From assembly GCA_009776745.1 (NCBI GenBank), contig WRNH01000007.1, positions 1 to 46,146 of the forward strand: 46,146 bases of DNA, given 5' to 3'. Source of the stretch: Endomicrobiia bacterium (GTDB taxonomy: Bacteria > Elusimicrobiota > Endomicrobiia > Endomicrobiales > Endomicrobiaceae). Shown one piece after another: positions 7,900 through 17,900 of this stretch. The first letter of the stretch is position 1. The number at the start of each line of letters is the position of its first letter. A program made the position numbers and the translations under genes. The notes under the pieces were generated by a model that saw only the letters and a program-made list of their open reading frames with translations, was not told the origin of the DNA and searched no databases.

Positions 7900-9471
7900 T
7901 CATTTTTCTTCGTGATAATCCGATTCCGTATTGACCTGCCAAATATTGTCTTTGGTTTTAATTCCTTTAACAATATTTTCAACGGCTGTCATTGCCGTAA
8001 GCATGGAGTGATCCATATTGTTATACCGGTGCATTCCGTTTCTTCCGGCAAGGAACAGATTTTCATATTTATCCGTAAAATCTTTTATTTGGCCAAATTC
8101 ATTGTATGTTCCAAAATATGCCGGATAGGCTTTTGGCACTTTTACCATACACTTGTCAAGAATATTTTCTTTTTTTATTATATTGATTTTTTCAAGTTCG
8201 TCAGCGGCAAAATTTATAAAATCATCTTCTTTCATGTTCCAGAGTTCGTCGCCTTCGGTACAAAAATATTCCAATCCTATCCATACGGTATTTTCAAAAT
8301 CTTTTACCATATACGGACTCCAGTTGTTAAATATTTGCAGGCGTCCGATTTTAACGTCTCTTTCCTGTATGTAAATCCAGAGATCGGGCGCTATATTTTT
8401 GTATGAAGGTATTTTCGTATTATTTTTGATCTCAAGATTTTTCACAAGCAGCCCGACGGTTATAAAATCTCTGTACACCAAACCTTCAGCCGTTTTTTTG
8501 GCGGATTCGTCTTTTTTGTCAAAAGAAGCTATCAATTCTTTAACGGGCATTGTTGAAATAAAATATTGTCCTTCATATTCTTTAATATTTCCGTCTTTGT
8601 CTTTTGCCGCAGCTTTTTTTATCGTATTATTTTCGGTATAGATCCCGCATACGGTTTCGCCGTGAACTATCTTTCCGCCTTTTTTCTTTATTTCATCGGC
8701 AACCGTTTCCCAAAAGTGGCCTGGGCCGTATTTAGGATAATAAAATTGTTCTATCAGGCTTGTTTCGACATTTTTTTGCGAAATTTCCGAAGAAGATTTT
8801 CCGAAAACTTTCTTTAACGCTTCGCTCAAAATTTTTATTACGGACAAACCTTTAATTCTCTGCGCGCCCCAGTCCGCCGGTATTTGCGCGGGCTGCACGC
8901 CCCATACTTTATACGTATAATCTTTGAAAAATGTCAGATACAATTCTTTGCCGAACCTGTTTATCATAAAATCTTCCAAAGATTTTTCATCTCTTTTTAT
9001 GAACATTGAATACGCATAACTCAATCCGGATTTTAATATGCGCACAAATCCGAGATTTTTTACGGTGTTCCAATTAAGCGAAACCGGATAATTGAAAAAA
9101 CTTCTCAAGAAAAATATTCTTGATAAACGGCTTCTTACCAGCATTACCCTGTCCTGCTTTTGCGGATCATTGGGTATGTTTGAAGATGGAAATTTCATGT
9201 TTCTGTTAAGAAGTATATCGTCCATGGAAGGAGATGTCTGGGGAGGCATAATATCCAGCCACCATTTCATTACTTTATCGGACTTTGAAAAAAATCTGTG
9301 CCCGCCCATATCCATTCTGTTGTTTTTGTAATTAAAAGTTTTTGATATACCGCCGATTTCGTTTGAGGATTCGATAACTACCGGCTTTATGTCCGTTTTC
9401 ATAAGTAATTCATAGGCCGCAGTTAATCCGGCGGGACCTGCGCCTATAATAATAGCTTGTTTTACCGGCAT
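7900..9471 (-). CDS. FAD-dependent oxidoreductase (UDP-galactopyranose mutase / amine-oxidase-like)
   Basis: 523 aa. The N-terminal Rossmann dinucleotide fold has [16 protein letters not shown] (residues 7-22), followed by an acidic strand end and [20 protein letters not shown], a pattern of the UGM/protoporphyrinogen oxidase superfamily. The C-terminal FAD segment [18 protein letters not shown] is typical of sugar or lipid-modifying members found in polysaccharide loci. The substrate is unknown; UGM itself is shorter, so I do not call glf. The ATG is set by AGGAG nine bases upstream. The gene is upstream of the GtrA gene and downstream of the large membrane protein gene, all leftward, with F5 repeats in both gaps. 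Cytoplasmic. Confidence 0.75.
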   Translation of the reverse strand: MPVKQAIIIGAGPAGLTAAYELLMKTDIKPVVIESSNEIGGISKTFNYKNNRMDMGGHRFFSKSDKVMKWWLDIMPPQTSPSMDDILLNRNMKFPSSNIPNDPQKQDRVMLVRSRLSRIFFLRSFFNYPVSLNWNTVKNLGFVRILKSGLSYAYSMFIKRDEKSLEDFMINRFGKELYLTFFKDYTYKVWGVQPAQIPADWGAQRIKGLSVIKILSEALKKVFGKSSSEISQKNVETSLIEQFYYPKYGPGHFWETVADEIKKKGGKIVHGETVCGIYTENNTIKKAAAKDKDGNIKEYEGQYFISTMPVKELIASFDKKDESAKKTAEGLVYRDFITVGLLVKNLEIKNNTKIPSYKNIAPDLWIYIQERDVKIGRLQIFNNWSPYMVKDFENTVWIGLEYFCTEGDELWNMKEDDFINFAADELEKINIIKKENILDKCMVKVPKAYPAYFGTYNEFGQIKDFTDKYENLFLAGRNGMHRYNNMDHSMLTAMTAVENIVKGIKTKDNIWQVNTESDYHEEK

Positions 9472-9485
9472 AATTGCTCCTACGA

Positions 9486-9524
9486 TAACGGCAGGACTTT
9501 AACGTCTTTAAAGACTTTAAAATC
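9486..9524. repeat. TAACGGCA boundary plus F5 repeat
   Basis: The forward strand reads ATAACGGCAGGACTTTAACG followed by TCTTTAAAGACTTTAAAATC. The boundary word AACGGCA is joined directly to an F5 copy, showing that the boundary word is shared between word families. It sits between the FAD oxidoreductase start and the end of the large membrane protein gene. Confidence 0.6.
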
Positions 9525-9557
9525 ATTTAAAATTCTTTTTTCTTTCCAACGTTTTCT

Positions 9558-11648
9558 CTAAAAATAAAACAGATTAAACCATTTGGCATAAATTTGCGGG
9601 GCTATTTTGTAAATCCACATCATTTCGCCGTTAAATATCATAAGCGCGCCTAAAATTATTGTCACAGCGCAGGCTAATGTAAAAAAGCTGTACAATATTT
9701 TTGAATTTGCATCTTGTTTAAAATTTTGGGCGCAGGCTAACATAATAAGACCCGATAATAAAGCTAAAGCCGGACTTATGTCGCAAATATATCTGAACCC
9801 CGGATATCCAAATGCAAAACCTATAAAGGCTGCCGCTAAACTTACGGCTACGGTAGATATTAAAATAATTTTAAAGAGCTTGTCTTTATTTTGAGTTTTA
9901 AAATTTTTAAACCATATAAAAAGCGCCCAGAAAAACGGAAAAGCGAAAACTCCTATATTTTTTGTTTCAGCTCTCGCTGGAAAAGCGGAACCGGTTAAAT
10001 TATAAAAATAACGCTCCGTAGATATAAAAGGGAAATGCGCTGAAAGTTTCGGAATGTCAAAAAAATAATAATAAATGCTCGTGAAAAAATTACTTGCGGA
10101 CAGTTTTTGATATGTAGAAATTGCAGGATTAGTGCTTGTTAAATTATAATTCTGACCGAAGTTAAACGGCGAATCAAACCTTGCATAATTGTATAAAAAC
10201 ACAAACGACAAAATAACGATACACGGGATTAAAAAAGCCGCCGCGCCGTTAATTTTAAGATGTCTGCTTATATTTTTATCAGATAAAACGCTTAAATAAA
10301 GCGGAACTAAAAAAACGAAGGCTATTATTATACAGTTAGGCCTTGTCATAAGAATACTTGCAAAAGAAAAACCGGCCAAAGCAAGATAAATAATAAATTT
10401 TTTGCTTCCCATATTGTTATAGGCAGAAAAAGAAAAGCCTGCCGCAAGCGCAAAGAAAATATGCATGCTTATTATCGGGAATTCATATCTGTAAACGTCA
10501 GCCTGCAAAACAAACAATAAAGAGCCGAAAACTATTGCTAAAAACCCCAAAAGAAACAAAAGCAGGTTGACGCGTTTTAAAAATGTCACAACAAAGGATT
10601 TATAAGCGAAGAAAAACGCGAACACTGCAAAAACGGCTAAAATAAAACTTGCAAAGTTCATAGACGGCAAAACGCCCGACAAATAATAAACGGGATAATA
10701 AACAAAAAGCAGCGGCGCTATGCCGTAATATACATAATAATTGTTTTTATAAAGAGCATAGTCAAAAAAATAGTTTATTCCGATTCTCTCTTCGGGATTA
10801 TACGGGTTTTTCAAATTTATAAGTTTTTCGTCAGGCGTAATATCCATATGGGTTTGCCCTTTTTTGAAAGCGTCAAAGACCAACAGATAAGGGTCTTCTA
10901 TTTTGTCTTGCGGATTAAAAGGATATGAAGTTTTTTGGTTTAGCCATACCGAAGTTGAATTTAATGCCGTAAAAATCAAGAAAGAGACGTAAAATAACAA
11001 AATCAGAGTAGCTATCGAAGATATTTTATAAGGTTTGTCTCTGAAATCCGTTTCATATTCGTTCCAGCGGTAAAATTTGCAAAAGATCATAAACACAACG
11101 ACGGACAGAATTAAAAAGAATCGCAAAAAAGAAAAGTTGAACGGTTTAGCCGCATTAAGGCGGATATTGCTTATAGTCAAATCAGGGCCGGGTATTTTGT
11201 AAAGTTCAAAAGCCGCGGCCTCTAAATTGCCCGCGCTTTTTATTCTTGCAAAAACGGTTTGTTTTTTCTCCGAAGGAGCAAACAAAATATTATAAACGTC
11301 CTTAAAAGTTTGGTTGAATTGCTCGTCTTTTAAATGAATTTTACCGGATATTACCGACTTGAATCTTGCCGAAACTTCAAAAGTCAGCGTTTCAGACGGA
11401 AGATTTATATTGTCAAAATAAAAAGAAACGGCGGAACTGTTGGGGTTAACATGCAGCCCGTCTTTTGACAGCATTAAATCCTGCGGGTTTCCTTTAATAT
11501 TGCTTAAATCCAAACTTGAAACAGGAAATCCGGATTTAAAAATAGAAGAATAATTAAAAACAAAAATTTCCGCGCATAAAACGGACAAAACCGCCGCCAA
11601 GCAATAAAACATTATTTTAAAAAGATTGGATCGTTGAGACAAAAACAT
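9558..11648 (-). CDS. Large polytopic membrane protein, probable GT-C-type glycosyltransferase
   Basis: 696 aa. One N-terminal helix (about 10-30) is followed by a polar, probably beta-rich extracytoplasmic domain (about 35-165), then about ten hydrophobic helices. The loop containing LINLKNPYNPEERIG and then YALYKNNYYVYYGIAPLLF is shared, from memory, with a widespread but poorly characterised family of bacterial integral membrane proteins in glycan loci. The enzymatic role is inferred. The start is ATG at 11648, with GGGAG eight bases upstream; a TTG one codon earlier is less likely. First gene of the leftward set (this gene, FAD oxidoreductase, GtrA), divergent from the SDR gene. Confidence 0.7.
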   Translation of the reverse strand: MFLSQRSNLFKIMFYCLAAVLSVLCAEIFVFNYSSIFKSGFPVSSLDLSNIKGNPQDLMLSKDGLHVNPNSSAVSFYFDNINLPSETLTFEVSARFKSVISGKIHLKDEQFNQTFKDVYNILFAPSEKKQTVFARIKSAGNLEAAAFELYKIPGPDLTISNIRLNAAKPFNFSFLRFFLILSVVVFMIFCKFYRWNEYETDFRDKPYKISSIATLILLFYVSFLIFTALNSTSVWLNQKTSYPFNPQDKIEDPYLLVFDAFKKGQTHMDITPDEKLINLKNPYNPEERIGINYFFDYALYKNNYYVYYGIAPLLFVYYPVYYLSGVLPSMNFASFILAVFAVFAFFFAYKSFVVTFLKRVNLLLFLLGFLAIVFGSLLFVLQADVYRYEFPIISMHIFFALAAGFSFSAYNNMGSKKFIIYLALAGFSFASILMTRPNCIIIAFVFLVPLYLSVLSDKNISRHLKINGAAAFLIPCIVILSFVFLYNYARFDSPFNFGQNYNLTSTNPAISTYQKLSASNFFTSIYYYFFDIPKLSAHFPFISTERYFYNLTGSAFPARAETKNIGVFAFPFFWALFIWFKNFKTQNKDKLFKIILISTVAVSLAAAFIGFAFGYPGFRYICDISPALALLSGLIMLACAQNFKQDANSKILYSFFTLACAVTIILGALMIFNGEMMWIYKIAPQIYAKWFNLFYF

Positions 11649-11761
11649 CAAATTAACTCCCGCAATGAAGAAAATTAAGAACAGTACAATTATATCAAAT
11701 TTAAAAGCATATTAAGGCAAGTAAAAGTAAGCGGTTAATATTTTATCTGTCTATGAATATG

Positions 11762-11767
11762 TTATAA
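11762..11767 (+). promoter_or_regulatory. -10 box of the SDR gene
   Basis: TATAAT lies 47 bases before the ATG at 11814, in the 165-bp divergent spacer shared with the membrane protein gene. No strong -35 is seen. AGGAG at 11801-11805 is the ribosome binding site. Confidence 0.35.
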
Positions 11768-11813
11768 TGAGAAAAATATAATGCATCCAGGCTTCCAAAA
11801 AGGAGTTATGTCC

Positions 11814-12851
11814 ATGAAAAAAGCGCTGATAACCGGAGGGACGGGATTTTTCGGCAGTCTGCTTAAAACGGCACTTGTTGAAAAAGGATATTTTTGCGTA
11901 AGCATTGATTTGGAAAAAGATGACGCCGTATGCGAAAATCTGCTGACTATTCAAGGCGATATCCGTAACGGCGAACAAATGAACGAATTGTTTAAAACTC
12001 ACAAATTTGACGTTATTTTTCATTGCGCGGCCATTTTGGCTCATGCCGTAAAAGATAAAAATCATTTATGGACGTCTAATGTTAACGGAACGCAAATCAT
12101 AGCCGATATGGCTAGGAAATTTAATGTTGCGAACATAGTTTTTACATCGTCCAATTGTTTATGGGCGCAAAATTTTCATAGGCCTGTACTTGAAACGGAT
12201 ATCCCCAATCCCGTCGAAATATATGGAAAATCAAAATTAGAAGGCGAAAAAATACTGCTTGCCTGCAGTCCGCAGGTAAACAGCGTTATTATAAGATGTC
12301 CTACGATAATAGACAGCGGCCGGCTTGGTCTGTTAGCCATATTATTCGAATTTATCGACGAAGGGCGTAAGGTATGGGTGGTTGGCGGCGGAGAAAACCG
12401 TTATCAATTTATTTATGCGCAGGATCTTATAACCGCCTGCCTGAAAGCCGCGGGGCACAATCGTACGGATATTTTTAACATAGGCTCGGAAAATGTAAAA
12501 ACTTTTAAAGAAGTATATAATTATGTCATTCAAAAGGCAGGAACAAAAGCAAGGGTGGCGTCTTTACCGAAAAAACTTGCAATATTTGCCATGAAAACCG
12601 CATACGCTCTTGGCCTGTCGCCTTTGGGACCGTATCAATATAAAATGATTGCCGAAGATTTTGAATTTGACATTTCAAAGATAAAGCAAACGTTTAATTG
12701 GTCGCCTACTATGACAAACGAAGAAATCCTTTACAAAGCTTATCAATATTATCACGACAACCGCAATGACATAGACAGCAGAACTAATGTATCCGCGCAC
12801 AAACAAGCCGCAAAAATGGGCGTGATCAGATTGTTGAAGTGGATGTCGTAA
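11814..12851 (+). CDS. NAD-dependent epimerase/dehydratase (extended SDR)
   Basis: 345 aa. The N-terminal Rossmann motif is ITGGTGFFG (about residues 6-14), followed by an acidic residue after beta-2 (SIDLEKDD), DVIFHCAA, a catalytic-type Ser near TSSN and YGKSKLEGE carrying the YxxxK pair. It therefore belongs to the extended SDR family that acts on NDP-sugars or related substrates in the cytoplasm. The exact sugar cannot be read. AGGAG at 11801-11805 sits 8 nt before the ATG at 11814 but only 2 nt before an in-frame ATG at 11808, so I use 11814. Position beside the membrane glycan genes suggests precursor supply. A 3-beta-HSD-like steroid enzyme is a less likely alternative. Confidence 0.8.
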   Translation: MKKALITGGTGFFGSLLKTALVEKGYFCVSIDLEKDDAVCENLLTIQGDIRNGEQMNELFKTHKFDVIFHCAAILAHAVKDKNHLWTSNVNGTQIIADMARKFNVANIVFTSSNCLWAQNFHRPVLETDIPNPVEIYGKSKLEGEKILLACSPQVNSVIIRCPTIIDSGRLGLLAILFEFIDEGRKVWVVGGGENRYQFIYAQDLITACLKAAGHNRTDIFNIGSENVKTFKEVYNYVIQKAGTKARVASLPKKLAIFAMKTAYALGLSPLGPYQYKMIAEDFEFDISKIKQTFNWSPTMTNEEILYKAYQYYHDNRNDIDSRTNVSAHKQAAKMGVIRLLKWMS

Positions 12852-12890
12852 CCGGCGGCAGGAGTATAAGCCGGTATAATGTTAAAACTT

Positions 12891-12926
12891 TTTAAAGACC
12901 TTAAGGACGTTAAAGTCTTTAAGGTC
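12891..12926. repeat. F5 palindromic word repeat, third copy
   Basis: TTTAAAGACCTTAAGGACG followed by TTAAAGTCTTTAAGGTC forms an imperfect palindrome between the SDR gene and cysE, which are convergent. It may act as a bidirectional terminator-like hairpin, but there is no clear U-tract. Confidence 0.55.
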
Positions 12927-12986
12927 AGTTTATCGCTGTCTTTTACGGCTTTGCTTGCCTTTGTTTTATCTATTATCTATTATCTT

Positions 12987-13628
12987 TTATCTGCCTTTTA
13001 AAGCGTTATTTATTTTCTCTTCAAGTTTTTTCTGTTCTTCCAAAACAAATTTCATTGCGTCGGCTATGGGGTCGGGAAGTTTTGCATGTTCAAGATTATC
13101 GACTTCTTCGGCGCTGTATCCCAAACTTATTCTGGCGGGCACGCCTACTGCGGTGGCATTGGCGGGAACATCATGCGTAACGACCGAAGCTGCGCCTATG
13201 CGCGCATGGCTGCCTATGGTTATGGCTCCAAGCACAATCGCGTTTGAACCTAAAACCACATTATTACCGACAGTCGGATGCCTTTTTTTCTTTTCAAGAG
13301 AAGTGCCTCCGAGAAGCACTCCTTTATATATAAGAACATCGTCCCCGACTTCCGCCGTTTCGCCTATCACGACGCCCATTCCGTGGTCTATAAATACCCG
13401 TCTTCCTATTTTAGCGCCCGGATGAATTTCTATGCCGGTATAAAATCTGGATATATGCGAGATAAGCCTTCCGAAAAAATACAGCTTATGTCTCCAAAAC
13501 CAATGCGCCAGCCTGTGCATAATGATCGCGTGAAGACCCGGATAGCAAAACAAAACCTCCGGCCACGAACGCGCTGCCGGATCTTTATGAAAAATATTTT
13601 TAATGTCTTCCCTGAGCATTTTAAACAT
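12987..13628 (-). CDS. cysE: Serine O-acetyltransferase
   Basis: Makes O-acetylserine from serine and acetyl-CoA, the first step of cysteine synthesis, in the cytoplasm. The 213-aa product has an N-terminal helical part ([20 protein letters not shown]) and a left-handed beta-helix of hexapeptide repeats. [31 protein letters not shown] and [20 protein letters not shown] carry the catalytic His/Asp and cofactor sites. The short N-terminus matches the Bacillus-type enzyme. A longer in-frame start at 13748 is rejected since its extension matches no family member. No Shine-Dalgarno precedes the ATG at 13628 or the ATG at 13619. The last codons (KGR, stop) run into repeat words. Neighbours give no cysteine operon. 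Confidence 0.9.
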   Translation of the reverse strand: MFKMLREDIKNIFHKDPAARSWPEVLFCYPGLHAIIMHRLAHWFWRHKLYFFGRLISHISRFYTGIEIHPGAKIGRRVFIDHGMGVVIGETAEVGDDVLIYKGVLLGGTSLEKKKRHPTVGNNVVLGSNAIVLGAITIGSHARIGAASVVTHDVPANATAVGVPARISLGYSAEEVDNLEHAKLPDPIADAMKFVLEEQKKLEEKINNALKGR

Positions 13629-13663
13629 TTTATAATTATACAAAAAAACAGATAATAGGTAAA
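13629..13663 (-). promoter_or_regulatory. cysE promoter, possibly leaderless
   Basis: On the minus strand, TTTACC, a 17-nt spacer and TATAAT are followed by six bases (TATAAA) and the ATG. The start point would fall at or inside the first codon of the long start, or about 9 nt before the alternative ATG at 13619. No ribosome binding site is present. Confidence 0.45.
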
Positions 13664-13800
13664 AGACAATATGTTTCGTTTTATTAGAACTTAGGGTGTG
13701 TGGACACACCCCAGTCTTTTGCCTTTTTGCCGTATCTGCGATCTTCACTCTGCCGTTGTCGCTGCCAAACTTCTGCCTTAACTTGGCCGCGACATGTCAT

Positions 13801-13817
13801 GGGTCAGGGTGTCGGAC
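13801..13817 (-). repeat. F2-like end word at the 3' end of the radical SAM gene
   Basis: Minus-strand TCCGACACCCTGACCCA resembles the F2 arm end TCCGTCCCCCTGACCCA found at the 5' side of the same gene (15 of 17 positions alike, same orientation). The TGA within it is the stop codon of the radical SAM frame. Confidence 0.5.
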
Positions 13818-14808
13818 TTAAATACCGTTTCGCGGAATTTTCCAGCATTGCCGCTCTTTTTTTAAGGTTATCGCAAAACAATGGCGCGGCATTTATGTTT
13901 TTTTCATTTTGATTTCCCCACGCTCTGCACGCTCCGCCGCAAAGATAGCGATAACCGCACTCTTTGCACTTTTCAATCGTATCCACGGTGCATTTATTAA
14001 GCTCGGAAAACTTTGTTGACAAAAGAATATTTTTTAACCCTTCATCAAAAACATTTCCTATTAAAACATTTTCATTGCACCATGCGTAGCAGGGATACGA
14101 CGTTCCGTCGGCCTTGATAAAAATGTTCTGTCCTATGCCGCACGTAATAAGCGGTTCAAATTTCATTTTAAGCATATTGTCGGCGGAAATGTAATGCATC
14201 ATGCCTTCGCATATCACGGGTTCTTCTAAACCAGCAGCTCTTCCTAAAGGAAGTAAAGGACGGAAACGTATTCTTTTAATATTTAATTTTCCGGCCAAAG
14301 CCCGCACGCTTTTGCCGGGACTGCCGTCTATGCCGGCAGCGTTCATAACGCAAGCTATTGAAAGTTCGGCGGATATGGGCAAAGTTTCCGATAAAGCGGC
14401 ATATCCGTTTAAATTCACTACCGTTTTTTGATAACTCCCTTTTCCGCGGCGCTTATCGTGCGTATCTTCGCTGCCGTCAACGCTTACTGCAACTTGGTCA
14501 AAAGCGCCAGCAATGGAAGCCAAGACATTATCTGTCAAATCCGCTGCCAAATTAGTTCTCAAAACAATATTTGTACCTTTTCCTTTGAATTTTGCGCATA
14601 CTTCAAAAAGTTTGTCCATTTTTGTATGCACAAGCGGTTCTCCGCCGGTTATTATGATTTGCCTGAATTTCATGCAGACGGCTTCATCCAAAAGCTTTTC
14701 AAAAGCCGGCAATCCAATTTCATTTTTGCTTGTCCCAGCGTCGGCATAACAATGCCCGCACCTGAGATTGCAGTCAGCCGTAACGTGAATATAGCAGTTG
14801 TGGGTCAG
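13804..14808 (-). pseudogene. Radical SAM/SPASM protein, 5' end lost to a repeat element
   Basis: The open frame carries a complete radical SAM core and SPASM-like C-terminus. CNLRCGHC at 14772-14749 gives the SAM-cluster CxxxCxxC, ITGGEP the next motif, and a Cys-rich tail holds CKECGYRYLCGGACRAWGN. It would be an iron-sulfur enzyme modifying a peptide or protein, though no precursor peptide gene is seen. The frame is open from a TAA at 14832, but no ATG, GTG or TTG lies between that stop and the CxxxCxxC motif. The nearest TTG (14712) would delete the motif. The F2 inverted repeat begins at 14802, exactly where the missing start should be. Either the gene is dead or it uses a non-standard start such as CTG at 14808. 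Both gene ends carry F2 end words. Confidence 0.7.
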
Positions 14809-14913
14809 GGGGACGGAGGAGTTGACCCATTAGCTCTCTGCTGTTCCGTCGTGTCAGGGGGACGGAGCAATTTACCACAAACAGCGTGGTCAATTCCTCC
14901 GTCCCCCTGACCC
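14802..14913. repeat. F2 palindromic element, copy B
   Basis: 112 bp with 26-nt inverted arms (14802-14827 and 14888-14913) that differ at one position: GGGTCAGGGGGACGGAGGAG on the left, with TTGACC following. The interior contains a second partial copy of the arm (GTCAGGGGGACGGAGCAATT). A related copy lies at about 240-312 and a partial one at 46029-46052. The layout resembles REP/BIME hairpins moved by RAYT (IS200-like) transposases (known class). No transposase is in the window. It interrupts the start of the radical SAM gene. Confidence 0.75.
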
Positions 14914-14942
14914 TTAGCTTCCACCTTTTTCGCTTTTCCCCG

Positions 14943-14986
14943 TCGTTAATTCGTAATTCGTAATTTGTAATTCGTAATTGCCGTTA
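14943..14986. repeat. F3 AATTCGTAATT word repeat ending in TGCCGTTA
   Basis: Tandem-like words TAATTCGTAATTCGTAATTT and GTAATTCGTAATTGCCGTTA. On the minus strand it starts TAACGGCAATTACG directly after the TGA stop of the adhesin gene. Related blocks lie at 21240-21348, 32361-32386, 39338-39478 and, partly, 44816-44830. Confidence 0.75.
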
Positions 14987-17900
14987 TCACTCTACATATA
15001 TTTCCGTTCTTCTATTCTTCGCTTTGCCTTCTTCTGTTTTGTTGTCGGCTATTGGCATTTTGTCTGCAAAGCCTACGTATTCCATTTTTTCTTTTGGGAT
15101 TCCTTGTTCTGCAAACTCCATGAATACCGCTTCTGCTCTTTTTCTTGATAAGTCCTGATTTGTCCTAAATGATCCCGTGTTGTCCGTATGGCCTTCTATT
15201 GTTATCTTTTTAAAATTGTATTCTTTTGCTTCTTTGGCCAATTGTTCTATTTCTTTTTTTGCTGCTTCGTTTAAACCGTATTCTCCTACTTCAAATGTCG
15301 CTTCGTTTAAATTAAATGACGCCAGTTTTGCTTTTCTTCTTTCTTCTGCTTCTAACCTTTTCTGCTCTAACATTGCTGCGTTCATTTCTTCTGCCATTTT
15401 CTGTTGCCTTAATCTTTCTGCTTCTTCTGCTTCTAATTTTGCTCTCTCGGCTTCTTCGGCTTCTGCTGCTTTTTTCGCCTTTTCGGCTTCTTGGGCTTCT
15501 TTCAGTTTTCTTAATGTCTCTTTATCGCAAAATCTGTAATTTATTCCTACATTTCCGTAATATCCGCTTATGTTTTCTCCGAAATTTGCGTTTGCGGTTG
15601 CGTATACAGACCACTGCCAGCCTAGTTTGTATTCTCCTCCTATTCCCGCTCCTCCTGTCATATTGCCTTGGTCTGCTCCTTGTATTTCCATCTCTTTTCC
15701 TTTGTTATACTGCTCATATCTTGCTGTTATTTCTCCGTTATTTCCAACCATTATATATCCCGCAAACATTTTTGCATACCAATTAAACTTTCCCATATCT
15801 CCGCCTATGCCAAGTCCTGCAAGCCCTGTCAGTCTCATATAACTGCCTGCTTCTATCACTAAATTCGCAGGGCCTCCGTTGCTTTCCTTTATTTCAGGGT
15901 TTGATACGAACCCTCCCTGCATTCCTATAAACGGTTTTACGTCTAGTTTTTCCGCTACTTTTATTACATATTCACCTTGCACGTCAGCTCTTATTCCGTA
16001 TGTGTTAAAATCCGCTTTTGTTTTATATCCTGCAAACGATATATCTCTTTGCGCACTGAAACTTTGCATTCCGCCGGTCAAACTTCCTTTTATATTTATA
16101 ATATCACCAAACCATGCTCCGTATATGCCTAAGTCCGCGTCATTTACATCCGCGCTGTCTTTGCCCTGCTCTAATTTGTTCATCCCGTATCCCGCATATA
16201 CTCCGGCAAAAGATTTTTCCCCTATCAATAAATCTGCTCCTATCTGCGCTCCGTAACCGTTTGACATAAAATCGCCTGCTGACTCTAAATCTTCGCCGTA
16301 TTTCATACTGTTTACGTAAAACTGTCCCCACACGCTTTTTGACATACTTCCGTCGCCGGGACAAATTCTCGGTTTCATTCTCGCATATAATTCATCAGCT
16401 CCGCTTCGCGCTGCTCCCAATGTCAATGCATTTGCGTAAAATGCTCCGCTTAACTGGTCTAAGGCTTCTTTCTTTAATTCATTATTTGCCATTGTGTCTA
16501 TCTGATTTAACATTGCCGCCATCTCTGCTGTCATTGCATATTTCGATAATGTGTCAAACGTTCTTGCCACTTCGGTTTGATTGTGCGTTAAATTCAGTAT
16601 ATCGTTCAGAAAGTTGCTGCTTTTGCTTATTATCAAATCTATTTTGTTTGTAAAATACTCTATCATGTAATTCAAATTCCCAGCGCTCGACGGCAATCCG
16701 CTTACGCTGCCGAATGTTCCGCTTATTCCTCCGCCAGCTTCCATCAAAGTTATGCTCTGCGAACCTATGCCCATTATACTCGATGTTCCGTACACGTTTA
16801 AATTAAGCATTCCGGTATTTTCTATAAAAATATTCCCCAATGCTCCGTTTGCAGTTCCTGCGCTTGCCGCAAGTTTGTCAGACGCCGAATTGGTTAAATC
16901 TACGTCTATTTCAAGTTCCCCGCCTATAACTGCGTCGCCTACATACGTTGTCTGGTCTGTCAGCCCGTTATTTGTGCTGTATTTTGTTCCCGATTGCAGT
17001 TCCAATTTGCCTATCGTTATGTCCGTATCGTTTAGCACGTTTACTATGCCCTGCTCTATTTTTAACTCGCCATTATAATTTGTCGCATTGTCTGACCCGT
17101 CTAATTCCAATATTCCTGACCCTGTCTTTGTTATCAAATTGCCCTGCCCGTTTCCGGTTATACCGCCGGTTATGCTTATCTTTTGGTTTGCCGCTGCATT
17201 AAATATTAAAGCGCTATAACCGTCTAAATGTATATCGTTCCCAAGCCCGTTTGCCTCATTGTTGCTAAATATCACGTCCTGACTTAACGCATTTATTTCT
17301 ATTTCCGATTTCTGCGCATTCGATATCCCAGACATATATATCGCACCGCCGGCAACACCTGCTTCATTACCTGTAAATTGTGAATCGGTGATCGTTATTT
17401 GTCCGCTGCCGTTATATATCGCTCCGCCTGAACTTCCCGCTTCATTGTTTTGAATTATCACATTGTTTAATTCCGCCGCTGCCGCTGCGTTTGTTATCCT
17501 AAGCACTGAACCGCTGCCGGATATATATGCGTCTTCTATCGTTAAATCGTTTATCATTAGATCTGTTGCGTTTACCATATTAAAAAGAGAGCCGCTTACT
17601 GTCGGACTGCTCTTTAATGCGCCCGATATCACGCTATGCGTTGCGTCGCTGTCATATCCCTGTACCGTAAACGTTCCTGCCGCCATATCATCCAATGACG
17701 CTCCTATATTGTATATGTTCGGCAATGCGGCAAAAAATGAAAAGTTAAATCCTCTGTCACCGGAATACACATTCATCGCGTTTAACGAATATTCGTCCGC
17801 TTCTTTTACCACTGACAGCTCTATCCCTGTCAGACTGCTGTCAACTTCCGCTAAATATTCGTATACCGTTGTCGCTATCGCTTTTTGCTGACCGCTTTGA

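Noticed and set aside
7792-8406. 204-codon plus-strand frame antisense to the FAD oxidoreductase
   Set aside because: It starts in an F5 repeat and runs opposite conserved flavoprotein motifs; no family features.
12955-13425. 156-codon plus-strand frame opposite cysE
   Set aside because: The minus strand encodes a complete hexapeptide acyltransferase; the frame is an antisense artefact of its periodic codons.
14987-16900. Several long plus-strand reading frames opposite the adhesin and other genes
   Set aside because: They are antisense shadows rich in Leu, Ser or Phe, without Shine-Dalgarno sites or family motifs.
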